Source: a virus
Virus record (IMG/VR): IMGVR_UViG_3300003323_001324
Location: 1-64,000 of that record
Length of the DNA: 64,000 bases
Strand: one strand, 5' to 3'
Shown: positions 48,932 to 56,383 of the stretch, piece after piece
Position numbering within the stretch: the stretch's first letter is position 1
How the letters are laid out: every line of letters starts with the position of its first letter
The notes under the pieces: generated by a model
Databases searched by the model: none
The model's input: only the letters and a program-made list of their open reading frames with translations
What the model was told of the DNA's origin: nothing
Program-made: the position numbers and the translations under genes

Positions 48932-49169
48932 CGACCGTGTCCGACCCGATGGTCGCCCGGGCGGGGATGGCGAGCACTCGCTTCGCCCCCACGAGGCCCG
49001 AGCTCTTGAACGCCTCCCTCGCCCCCTCGTCGGGGAACTCGTACCATCTTCCGGCGACGTTCCCCTTTCTCTCCTTGTAGTCCTTCTCCGATATCATCCG
49101 AAGGCGAACGGAGCCTGGGAAGATGAGAGCTACCTCCCTGATCCGGACCCGAGTAGTATCCGTCTCCAC
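48855..49169 (-). CDS. hypothetical protein
   Basis: 104 residues on a GTG start with TAGGGC five bases upstream on the minus strand. Beta-rich (TTRVRIREVALIFPGSVRLR, VVSLTIEWDWHF), apparently compact. It overlaps the end of the gene at 48638 by 77 bases, so one of the two tails may be shorter in reality. Function unknown. Confidence 0.5.
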   Translation of the reverse strand: METDTTRVRIREVALIFPGSVRLRMISEKDYKERKGNVAGRWYEFPDEGAREAFKSSGLVGAKRVLAIPARATIGSDTVVSLTIEWDWHFQHREKLLTHWVMTA

Positions 49170-49228
49170 TCCTGGCCCTACGCCGCCCGGCTCCCGACCT
49201 CCGCGGCCTTTTATCGCCCCGGCCTGGC

Positions 49229-49633
49229 ATGCGCAGGGTAGCTAGCGGTGACGCCGTGTTCGAGGCCTTCGACAAGGCGATCGAGTCCTATCTCGCCAAG
49301 AACCGCGCGGCGATAGAGAAGGAGTACAAGGCCGCGGCCGGGAGGCCCGTCCAGGACTCCGAGATCGACTCCTTCATCTCCGGGCTCGGCGACTCCGTCT
49401 ACTCCGGTATCTCCATCGACCCTGGTCACCTGAAGCGCTTCGTCGACTTCTACGTCGGCGACGACAAGATGCAGAAGGTCGTCTCGGCCGCCATCGAGCA
49501 GGCGACCCAGTACCCTCCCGCCCGCGCGGCCTCGGACATCTCGGCCATCGCGGCCGCCCTCGACTCCTCCAGGAGCCCGAGCCTCTCCAAGCTCTCTTCC
49601 GCGATCTCCTCGGTCCTCCGCCGCCTCGGCTGA
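49229..49633 (+). CDS. hypothetical protein with C-terminal SxxxPS helical motif
   Basis: 134 residues. The folded N-terminal 95 residues are helical (VFEAFDKAIESYLAKNRAAI). The C-terminal 35 residues (ISAIAAALDSSRSPSLSKLS...VLRR) repeat the motif at the N-terminus of the protein at 1400-1804. Shared short helical motifs of this kind may be assembly or docking segments. Its stop lies one base before the end of the convergent gene at 49635. Confidence 0.5.
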   Translation: MRRVASGDAVFEAFDKAIESYLAKNRAAIEKEYKAAAGRPVQDSEIDSFISGLGDSVYSGISIDPGHLKRFVDFYVGDDKMQKVVSAAIEQATQYPPARAASDISAIAAALDSSRSPSLSKLSSAISSVLRRLG

Positions 49634-49634
49634 C

Positions 49635-50165
49635 TCAGAACGGCGCGACGCACACGACCGCGTCCTCGGTCGTGTCCCTGCCCGTCTCCACGCGCTCGAC
49701 CCACTCGGCGGCGGCGTCGAGAAAGCGCTTCGCCCGCCCCTCCATCTCCTTCCCGGAGAGCTCTCCGGCCTGTATCTTCCGGACCCCGGACCCGAGCTCG
49801 TAGAGCGCGGCCAGGAGGTTCCTCGGCATGTACGCCATACCCCTCTCCATCCTCTCTGCCAGGAGGTCCTTCAGGTCGTCCGGCCGCTCCGCCAGGTCTG
49901 CTTTCCACTTGAGCCTCATGGAGGTCGCAGCCAGCAGGTTCGCGGTCTTGTTGTGCCCGGCGTCCGCCGCCCAGTCGTCGAGGGAGAACTCGGCCGTCCC
50001 CGCCGCCGTGCACAGGGCGGACACCGCCCTGTCGCCGGCCTCTCCGGCCGCCCTTCGGATGGCCCGGACGAGCTTTACCCTATAGGTGACGTCCGTGACT
50101 TCCCGAACGGCCTCGGCGACCTCCTGCAGCGCCCTCGAGGCCTCTCTTGTTTCCGGGATGTTCAT
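49635..50165 (-). CDS. helical hypothetical protein
   Basis: 176 residues, almost all helical (LQEVAEAVREVTDVTYRVKL, NLLAATSMRLKWKADLAERP). TACAGG lies nine bases before the ATG on the minus strand. The middle contains FSLDDWAADAGHN. No family recognised. Confidence 0.5.
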   Translation of the reverse strand: MNIPETREASRALQEVAEAVREVTDVTYRVKLVRAIRRAAGEAGDRAVSALCTAAGTAEFSLDDWAADAGHNKTANLLAATSMRLKWKADLAERPDDLKDLLAERMERGMAYMPRNLLAALYELGSGVRKIQAGELSGKEMEGRAKRFLDAAAEWVERVETGRDTTEDAVVCVAPF

Positions 50166-50210
50166 GTCGTTCTGCCTGTAAGTGCGACCTTCCTCGTTTT
50201 ACGCCCGAGA

Positions 50211-50417
50211 GTGAGAGCCATCGTATTGCTCGCCGCCCTGCTCTCCTCTCCGTCAGACCGGTACGAGGTTCACAGGCAGTGCCACGACTGCCTGAGCGCC
50301 TGTCGTCGCTCGCAGGACCGCACGTCCTGCGAGACGGCCTGTCGGATCTCCAAGGCCTCCTCCTGCCGGTCTCGCGGCCTCGGGCCCGGCCCCACCAACA
50401 CCTGTGATTGCACCTAA
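50211..50417 (+). CDS. cysteine-rich small exported peptide
   Basis: 68 residues from the GTG at 50211. A short N-terminal hydrophobic signal (VRAIVLLAALLSS) is followed by a 50-residue mature part with eight cysteines in regular spacing (CHDCLSAC, TSCETAC, SSC, CDC). The arrangement suggests up to four disulphides in the periplasm or medium. It overlaps the next gene (TAATG). Function unknown; toxin-like, exclusion or sensing roles are conceivable. Confidence 0.5.
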   Translation: MRAIVLLAALLSSPSDRYEVHRQCHDCLSACRRSQDRTSCETACRISKASSCRSRGLGPGPTNTCDCT

Positions 50418-50974
50418 TGGAAATCAGACCCCACCGCCGTCTCGTTGTCGCCTATGAGCCTCCGCGCTTCACCGACCTCGTCTCCGTCTCCGAGTCCGTC
50501 TCCGACCTCTCCGACCACGTCGGGGTGGCGAAGTTCAACCACTCCATGTTCGCGTTCACGGACGTCTCCGTCCTTCGTCGCATGTGCGACAGCATCGCCC
50601 TGAAGCTCATGATCGAGTGCTCCGGGAATCCGTCCGCGGCCCTAGGCGCGCTCGAGGGCGGGGCGAACCTCGTCGTGGTCCGTTCCTCGGACCTGCCCCA
50701 TCTTCCCGACAAGAGTAAGGTCCTCGTGCGCGTCGACGCCCCGGAGGACGCCGTCTTCGCCTCCTCCTGCGCCGGCGTGGCGTGCGGTGGGTCGTTCGTC
50801 CAGGGGGTCCGCGTTGCCTACCCGGACGCCGTCATCTTCGCGACCTCCGGCGACGCCGTCACGGCGGTGAAGAACGGCGCCAACTACGTGGTCGTCGGGG
50901 ACTCTGTCCTGGACGCCGAGGATCCCGGGGAGGCCGCCCGCGACCTCGCCGAGGCCTTCCGCCCCTACACGTAA
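50417..50974 (+). CDS. orotidine-5'-phosphate decarboxylase-like protein
   Basis: 185 residues. It looks like a small TIM barrel related to OMP decarboxylase: strands LVVAYEPP, GVAKFNHSMFA, IALKLMIECS, GANLVVV, KVLVRVDA, and the typical last part DAVTAVKNGANYVVVGDS...AEDPGEAARDLAEAF (family: AxxxGAxxxVVGRxIxxAxDPxxA). The catalytic DxKxxD tetrad is not evident where it should be (KLMIECSGN), so activity is doubtful. If active it would complete pyrE-D-C to UMP. Alternative: another phosphate-binding TIM barrel. Confidence 0.45.
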   Translation: MEIRPHRRLVVAYEPPRFTDLVSVSESVSDLSDHVGVAKFNHSMFAFTDVSVLRRMCDSIALKLMIECSGNPSAALGALEGGANLVVVRSSDLPHLPDKSKVLVRVDAPEDAVFASSCAGVACGGSFVQGVRVAYPDAVIFATSGDAVTAVKNGANYVVVGDSVLDAEDPGEAARDLAEAFRPYT

Positions 50975-50982
50975 AGTGGAGG

Positions 50983-51336
50983 GTGGTCCGGATTCTCCCC
51001 TTTCCCATAGACGTGGTCCGGACCATCGACGAGATGGTCGACGGCCTCGCCGAATACGAGGTGGTCGACGCCCTGAACCGCCTGGACTACCTCTTCGACT
51101 TCAAGCACGTCGGCTTTCGGGGATCCTCCATCGACGAGGCCCGTAAGGCCGACGCGATCGCCAAGGCCGCCCCCGGAGAGAGCGTCTACGAGTATGCCCG
51201 CATCCTGAACCGCTCCTCGAACGTCGAGGCCGAGGCGGCCCGGAAGGGCCGCAACGGCTTCTTCGGGTTCGTCGTCGCGTCGTCCGAGGAGGAGCTCCGG
51301 AACCGCCTGGCGGTCTACACGGTCATGACCTCCTAA
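50983..51336 (+). CDS. hypothetical protein
   Basis: 117 residues from the GTG at 50983, five bases after TAAAGT. Helical first half (DVVRTIDEMVDGLAEYEVVD, ALNRLDYLFDFKHVGFR) and helical C-terminus. The segment ARILNRSSNVEAEAARKG may be a nucleic-acid binding helix. Unrecognised. Confidence 0.5.
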   Translation: MVRILPFPIDVVRTIDEMVDGLAEYEVVDALNRLDYLFDFKHVGFRGSSIDEARKADAIAKAAPGESVYEYARILNRSSNVEAEAARKGRNGFFGFVVASSEEELRNRLAVYTVMTS

Positions 51337-51341
51337 TTTTG

Positions 51342-51347
51342 TAAGGT
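51342..51347 (+). promoter_or_regulatory. leaderless-type -10 element (TAAGGT)
   Basis: TTGTAAGGT ends six bases before the ATG at 51354. Confidence 0.55.
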
Positions 51348-51353
51348 GGGCGC

Positions 51354-51920
51354 ATGGCTTTCATAGGCCTTCGCGTCCCGCACGACGCCGCCCGTCTCTT
51401 GGAGGGGGTCGAGGTCCCCGGGGACCGCCTGTCCGCCTCGGACATGCACGTCACCATCCTCTACCTCGGCAAGAGCGTCCCCATCGTGGAGCTGGCGAAG
51501 GCCATGGTCGCGGCCTTCTCGGTCGCCCGGTCCACCAGTCCCCTCACCCTCACCCTCACCTCTGCCTCGAGCTTCCCGGCCGGGAACGACGGCGTGCCCG
51601 TCATTTGTCGCATTGAGTCCCCGGAGCTCCAGAGGCTCAACGCGGACCTGAAGGCGGAGTTCGGCCGCCTCGGCCTCCCCTTCTCCGACAAGTGGCCTGA
51701 CTACAAGCCCCACGTGACCCTCTCCTACGTGAAGGAGCAGGTCCCCGAGGGCTACTCCGTGGACGTCCCCTTCGGGCCCCTCGTCTTCTCCGCGCACGAG
51801 CTGACCATCTGGGGAGGGGACGACGGCGACGGCCGTGTGAGCATGAGCCTCCCTTTCGTCCTGACTCCGGCCGAGAGGATGGCCTCCAGGGTGGTGGACA
51901 GCTTGTACGGTCCCGCCTGA
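51354..51920 (+). CDS. 2H phosphoesterase (LigT / 2'-5' RNA ligase-like)
   Basis: 188 residues. Two HxTx motifs, HVTI at residues 32-35 and HVTL at 120-123, are 88 residues apart, as in the 2H superfamily (2'-5' RNA ligase-like, cyclic phosphodiesterases). They form the paired catalytic His/Thr pocket. In phages, 2H enzymes serve tRNA repair or destroy cyclic oligonucleotide signals (the anti-CBASS protein Acb1 is one). The exact substrate cannot be inferred. It has its own leaderless-type promoter. Confidence 0.8.
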   Translation: MAFIGLRVPHDAARLLEGVEVPGDRLSASDMHVTILYLGKSVPIVELAKAMVAAFSVARSTSPLTLTLTSASSFPAGNDGVPVICRIESPELQRLNADLKAEFGRLGLPFSDKWPDYKPHVTLSYVKEQVPEGYSVDVPFGPLVFSAHELTIWGGDDGDGRVSMSLPFVLTPAERMASRVVDSLYGPA

Positions 51921-51939
51921 GGGACACCTGGTCGACACG

Positions 51940-52377
51940 ATGAGCAAGCGGGCCCGGTCCCGCCTGATGTCCAAGATCCGGAGCTCGGGCACGAAGCCCG
52001 AGAAGCTCCTCCGCCGGCTCGTCCGGGAGGCCTCCGGCCTCTCGCTGCGATACAACGTCCCGACCCTCCCCGGGAGTCCCGACGTGGTCGTCCACTCCCT
52101 CCGGATAGCCATCTTCGCCGAGGGCTGCCTCTGGCATCGCTGCCCGACGCACTTCCGGATGCCCAAGTCGAACGTCGAGTTCTGGGAGGACAAGATCCGC
52201 AAGAACGTCCGCCGGGACCGGAGGAACCGGGCCGCGCTCCGGGAGCTCGGGTGGACGGTCTGGCGGATATGGGAGCACGACCTCCGGGTCTCCACCGCTC
52301 CCCGGACTCTCCGGAACCTCCGAAAGCGCTTCCGGAGGTTAGCCCTTCTTTCGGAGGCCCTCTCTCGTGAGGCCTAG
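51940..52377 (+). CDS. very-short-patch-repair (Vsr)-like endonuclease
   Basis: 145 residues. The order of motifs fits Vsr and related PD-(D/E)XK-like nucleases: RSRLMSKIRSSGTKPEKLL, then LPGSPDVVV (catalytic Asp), IAIFAEGCLWHRC (family: aiFVdGCFWHGC), FWEDKIRKNVRRDRR and LRELGWTVWRIWEHDL. Vsr nicks T:G mismatches made by Dcm-type methylation, but no cytosine methyltransferase is in the window. It may instead act in phage DNA repair or against host DNA. An E-H change (WEH instead of WEC) at the end is of no obvious effect. Confidence 0.85.
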   Translation: MSKRARSRLMSKIRSSGTKPEKLLRRLVREASGLSLRYNVPTLPGSPDVVVHSLRIAIFAEGCLWHRCPTHFRMPKSNVEFWEDKIRKNVRRDRRNRAALRELGWTVWRIWEHDLRVSTAPRTLRNLRKRFRRLALLSEALSREA

Positions 52378-52579
52378 ATCCAGGAAGACCCGCCCCGCCG
52401 GCCGCCGCATGGCCCCGGCCGAGGTCGAGTTCGACGTCACGGACGCCGCCCAGGTCTCCGCCCTCGCGGCCTCCATCGACGGGCCCGTCCTCGCCCGGCG
52501 GGAGGACCTCCGCGCGGGCCCGGACTTCGACCCGGCCACGTTCGTCGAGTCCCTCGGGTCCCTCCGCGTCCGGATGTAG
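52367..52579 (+). CDS. small hypothetical protein, uncertain
   Basis: 70 residues on a GTG start that overlaps the Vsr stop by 11 bases. The basic first 15 residues are followed by an acidic, mixed part (VEFDVTDAAQVSALAASIDG). It may be a real small gene coupled to vsr or a chance frame. Function unknown. Confidence 0.35.
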   Translation: MRPRSRKTRPAGRRMAPAEVEFDVTDAAQVSALAASIDGPVLARREDLRAGPDFDPATFVESLGSLRVRM

Positions 52580-52582
52580 TCT
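52577..52582 (+). promoter_or_regulatory. leaderless-type -10 element (TAGTCT)
   Basis: TGTAGTCT ends six bases before the ATG of the tiny membrane-protein gene at 52589. Confidence 0.5.
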
Positions 52583-52588
52583 CCCTCC

Positions 52589-52747
52589 ATGGGACTCTTC
52601 GAGTACATGAACCAGAACCCCCTTGGGACGTTCCTGATCGCGTCAAGCGCCGTCGCCGGTATCATCTCCGTCTTGAACAACGTGGTGAAGGTCTGGGGGG
52701 CCCGGCACAGGGTCGACCCGGACGAGCTCGAGGACACCGAGGACTGA
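52589..52747 (+). CDS. 52-residue single-pass membrane protein
   Basis: MGLFEYMNQNPLG followed by a membrane helix (TFLIASSAVAGIISVLNNVV), a short basic stretch and an acidic tail (DPDELEDTED). The start is supported by TAGTCT six bases upstream. The size and single helix recall small inner-membrane phage proteins; no function can be given. Confidence 0.5.
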   Translation: MGLFEYMNQNPLGTFLIASSAVAGIISVLNNVVKVWGARHRVDPDELEDTED

Positions 52748-52759
52748 GCCGTTCCCCGG

Positions 52760-52765
52760 TATCGT
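52760..52765 (+). promoter_or_regulatory. leaderless-type -10 element (TATCGT) of the glycan operon
   Basis: CCGTTCCCCGGTATCGTC is shared exactly with the site before the methyltransferase gene at 58101. TATCGT ends seven bases before the ATG at 52773. Confidence 0.6.
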
Positions 52766-52772
52766 CCGCACG

Positions 52773-55256
52773 ATGACCGCCCCCGTCTCCTGCTGCTTGA
52801 TCGTCAAGAACGAGAAAGGGCAGATAGAGTCCTGCCTCCAGTCCCTGCGCCCGCACGTCCGGGAGATCGTCGTCGTCGACACCGGCTCGACGGACGGGAC
52901 CTTCGAGATCTGCGCGAAGTACGCCGACGTCCACGAGCGCTACTCCGGGTGCAACGACGAGCAAGGGCGCATCGTCGACTTCTCGGACGCGCGCCAGCGC
53001 AGCTTCTCTCTCGCCCGCCAGCCGTGGGCGATGTGGGTGGACGGGGACGACGAGGTGGTCGGCGCTGAGAAGATCGGCGCCCTCATCGAGGGCTTCGAAA
53101 AGTCCGGGAGCTCTGGCTCGAAGCTCATCATGCTCCCGTACGACTACTCCCGCGACGCCGCCGGGAACACGACCTGCCTGCACTATCGCGAGCGCATCTG
53201 CTCCCCGAAGGACGCCTTCAAATGGGTGAACCCCGTCCATGAGGTCCTTACCCCCACCGGGCACATGGAGGTCCTGAAGACGGACGACGTCCGCATCGTC
53301 CACCGTCGGCAGGAGTCGGGGAAGGTCATCGAGCCGGGGCGCAACCTCCGCATCCTGGAGGCCTACTACAAGCGTGTCGGGGACAGCGACACCCGCCAGC
53401 TCTACTACCTCGGCCTCGAGTACGCGAACGCCGGCGACATCCGCAAGTCCATCGAGTTCCACAAGAAGTACGTAGAGCGCTCCGGGTGGGACGACGAGAA
53501 GTGCCTCTCCTGCCTCGAGGTCGCCAAGCACTACCAGGGCTTCGGCGAGTATGATGAGGCCATCAGCTGGGCCCTGAAGGCCACGACCGTGAAGGAGGGG
53601 TGGGGCGAGCCCTATTTCTCCCTCGGAAAGAGCTACTACTTCAAGGCCCAGGCCGGCGGCGGCCCCGACGCCAGGCGCAATTGGGAGAGGGCTGTCGGCT
53701 TCTTCCGCCTTGGCCTTAGCATGCCGCCGACCGAGACCATCCTCTTTGTCAACCCGATGGAGAGGAACCTCGAGGTCCACAAGTTCCTCAACCTCGCCCT
53801 GAACCACATCGGCGACGTCCAGGGCGCCCTCGAGAGCGCCATGGCCGGACTCCGCGCGGATCCCGAGGAGGGCGGCCTTAGGGGCAACGCCAGCCTCTAC
53901 GTGGAGCACTTGGCGAAGAAGACCATCGAGGAGAAGCTGAACGTCCTGCTCGGTATGGGAAGGCTCTCCGCCGACATGGCCGGGTTCGTCATGGACGCCA
54001 TTCACGGCCGGGTCCAGGTGAAGTCTACTCCGATAAGGTCTGTCCCGACCGCCCCGGTAGCCCCGGCTCTTCCGTCCCCGGCCGTCGAGGCTCCGCAGAC
54101 CCCCGCCCGCCTTGTGTTCGAGCAGACCCAGAACCCGCTCGACATCGTCCTGTACGTGGGCTACGGAGTGGAGCCCTGGACCCCCGCCACCTTCAGCCGG
54201 ACCGGGCTCGGGGGGTCGGAGACCATGGCCTGGGAGATGGCGCGCCGCCTTGCCGCCATCGGCAACCGCGTTCGGTTCTACGGCGACTGTCAGAACATGG
54301 AGGGGACCTTCGAGGGCGTGGAGTTCCTCCACTACGACAGGTTCAGGGACGTCAGCTGTGACGTCCTCGTCTCCTCGCGCCGCCCTCACATGGTCGACGA
54401 CTCCTTCAACGTCCGGGCGCGCGCCCGCATCTGCTGGGTTCACGACGTCACCTGCGGGGACGCCCTGAGCCACTCCCGCGCCCTGCGCCTCGACCGTATC
54501 CTCTGCCTCAGCCAGTGGCACAGGGACACGTTCCTGTCGGCCTACCCCTTCGTCCACCCCGACCAGGTCCTGGTCACTAGGAACGGCATCGACCTCTCCC
54601 GCTTTTCGAAGCAGGTCGTCCGCAACCCGCACCGGATGATCTTCAGCTCGTCCCCGGACCGAGGCCTGCAGACGGCCATGACGGCGATGCCCCACATCCG
54701 CAAGCGCGTCCCCGACGCCGAGCTCCACGTCTTCTACGGCTTCAAGAACTGGGAGACCGTCGCCCAGAGCTCCGGCAACCACGACCAGCTCGCCATCATC
54801 CGCCTGCTGCGCGGCATGATCGAGGAGGGGAAGCAGCACGGCGTGCACTTCCACGACCGCGTCGACCAGGACCGCCTCGCCCACGAGTTCCTTCAGAGCG
54901 GCGTCTGGGGCTACCCTACCTGGTTCACCGAGACCTCCTGCATCACCGCCATGGAGGCGCAGGCCGCCGGCCTGCGCATCGTGACGTCCCCCGTCGCCGC
55001 CCTCAACGAGACGGTCGGCCCGAGGGGCCGGATGATCCCGGGAGACTGGCTCTCCCCCGACTACCTCTCCCAGTACGTCGACGCCGTCGTGGACGCCATG
55101 CAGAGGCCCGGGGATCAGGACCGGGCGGACCAGGCCGCCTACGCCGCCGCAAACTTCGGCCTGGACTCGCTTGCCCTCGACTGGGACGCCATGCTCCATC
55201 GCGTGATCTCCGAGGTCGAGCGCGACATCGTCGTCCCCTACAAGGTCGTGGCCTGA
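52773..55256 (+). CDS. fused glycosyltransferase: GT2 domain, TPR region, GT4 domain
   Basis: 827 residues. The N-terminal GT2-type domain (residues 1-180) starts VSCCLIVKNEKGQIESCLQS, followed by VVVDTGSTDGT and the metal-binding MWVDGDDEV (DxD). The middle (about 185-420) has helical TPR-like repeats (YYLGLEYANAGDIRKSIEFH, VAKHYQGFGEYDEAISWAL). The C-terminal half (445-827) is a GT-B/GT4 transferase (YVGYGVEPW, LGGSETMAWEMARRLAAIG, ISSPDRGLQTA-like segment, EFLQSGVWGYPTWFTETSC). Two transferases in one chain suggest consecutive sugar additions. It is the first gene of the glycan operon and overlaps the next by one base (TGATG). Confidence 0.85.
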   Translation: MTAPVSCCLIVKNEKGQIESCLQSLRPHVREIVVVDTGSTDGTFEICAKYADVHERYSGCNDEQGRIVDFSDARQRSFSLARQPWAMWVDGDDEVVGAEKIGALIEGFEKSGSSGSKLIMLPYDYSRDAAGNTTCLHYRERICSPKDAFKWVNPVHEVLTPTGHMEVLKTDDVRIVHRRQESGKVIEPGRNLRILEAYYKRVGDSDTRQLYYLGLEYANAGDIRKSIEFHKKYVERSGWDDEKCLSCLEVAKHYQGFGEYDEAISWALKATTVKEGWGEPYFSLGKSYYFKAQAGGGPDARRNWERAVGFFRLGLSMPPTETILFVNPMERNLEVHKFLNLALNHIGDVQGALESAMAGLRADPEEGGLRGNASLYVEHLAKKTIEEKLNVLLGMGRLSADMAGFVMDAIHGRVQVKSTPIRSVPTAPVAPALPSPAVEAPQTPARLVFEQTQNPLDIVLYVGYGVEPWTPATFSRTGLGGSETMAWEMARRLAAIGNRVRFYGDCQNMEGTFEGVEFLHYDRFRDVSCDVLVSSRRPHMVDDSFNVRARARICWVHDVTCGDALSHSRALRLDRILCLSQWHRDTFLSAYPFVHPDQVLVTRNGIDLSRFSKQVVRNPHRMIFSSSPDRGLQTAMTAMPHIRKRVPDAELHVFYGFKNWETVAQSSGNHDQLAIIRLLRGMIEEGKQHGVHFHDRVDQDRLAHEFLQSGVWGYPTWFTETSCITAMEAQAAGLRIVTSPVAALNETVGPRGRMIPGDWLSPDYLSQYVDAVVDAMQRPGDQDRADQAAYAAANFGLDSLALDWDAMLHRVISEVERDIVVPYKVVA

Positions 55257-56383
55257 TGCGCGTCGCGTTCTTCTATCCCAGCGGGTCCATGAGGCTCCCG
55301 GTGGACATCGGGAACCTCTGGACCGCCGACCGTGGCCTGACCGGGTCCGAGATCGCCTTCTTCATGTACGCGATCGGGCTCGCGGAGCGCGGCCATGGCG
55401 TCACCATCTTCACGAAGACCGGTCGCCCCGCGGACCTCGGCCGCGTCACCTGCCTCCCCTACGAGGAGTGGGCCTCCACCTACCACTCGCAGCCGTGGGA
55501 CGCCCTCTGTTCTTGGATGACGCCGGAGCCCCTGAGGCTGGCGAGCCACGGGGCCCTCCGCCTCTTCAACCAGCAGGTCTCCGACTTCGGGCAGTGCGAC
55601 CCTGGGTGGGAGCAGTGGGTCGACCTCGTCGGCCCCCTCTCGCACTCCCACGCCCGGCACCTCGCGAGCATCTCCTCCGTCCCGAGGGAGAAGTGGCGCG
55701 TCATGTACAACGGCGTCGACACGTCCGCGTTCAAGCCCGCCCCCAAGGTCCCGGGCAAGATGGTCTGGGCGTCCTCGCACGACCGCGGCCTGCACTGGCT
55801 GCTCGAGGCCTTCCCGAAGGTGAGGGCGCGGGTCCCGCACGCGGAGCTCCACGTCTTCTACGACTTCGACGGCATCGAGAAGTTCTCGGGCATCCCCGAC
55901 CGCGAGGTGGTCCCCCTCATGCGCGAGCTCGGCGCGCGCTCCCGCTACAGCCGGGAGGCGCTCGCCCGCCTGGCCGGGAAGGGCGTCCACGTGCACCGCT
56001 CGGTGTCCAGGGCCCGCATTCAGGAGGAGATGGCCTCGGCCGAGGTCCTGGCCTACCCGTGCGACCCCGTCCGGTACACCGAGACCTTCGGCGTCACGGT
56101 CCTCGAGGCCCTTGCCTGCGGGACCGTCCCCGTGCTCTGCACGGCCGACTCCTTCGCCGAGCTCTGGTCGGGGAGCCCGCACGTCCCCGCCCCCTACGCC
56201 GCGCACAAGGACGAGTACGTCGACCTCCTCGTGCGCGCCCTCACCGACGGCCCCTGGCGCGAGGCCCACTCCCGGGCCGGCGTCCTCCGCGCCGCGACCT
56301 TCGACTGGCGGGGCCTCGTCCCCGGGCTCGAGATGGCCTTGCAGACCCGCGGGGCCTCCGGCCTCCCGACGGTGGAGTGGTGA
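55256..56383 (+). CDS. GT4-family glycosyltransferase
   Basis: 375 residues, GT-B fold. N-terminal LTGSEIAFFMYAIGLAERGHG is the family's acceptor-domain helix (LGGxE). In the C-terminal domain SSHDRGLHWLLEAFPKVR and the donor-sugar loop CDPVRYTETFGVTVLEALACG (ExFGxxxxEAxAxG) are intact. It overlaps both neighbours by one base. It is a close relative of the next gene, suggesting duplication. Substrates unknown. Confidence 0.82.
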   Translation: MRVAFFYPSGSMRLPVDIGNLWTADRGLTGSEIAFFMYAIGLAERGHGVTIFTKTGRPADLGRVTCLPYEEWASTYHSQPWDALCSWMTPEPLRLASHGALRLFNQQVSDFGQCDPGWEQWVDLVGPLSHSHARHLASISSVPREKWRVMYNGVDTSAFKPAPKVPGKMVWASSHDRGLHWLLEAFPKVRARVPHAELHVFYDFDGIEKFSGIPDREVVPLMRELGARSRYSREALARLAGKGVHVHRSVSRARIQEEMASAEVLAYPCDPVRYTETFGVTVLEALACGTVPVLCTADSFAELWSGSPHVPAPYAAHKDEYVDLLVRALTDGPWREAHSRAGVLRAATFDWRGLVPGLEMALQTRGASGLPTVEW

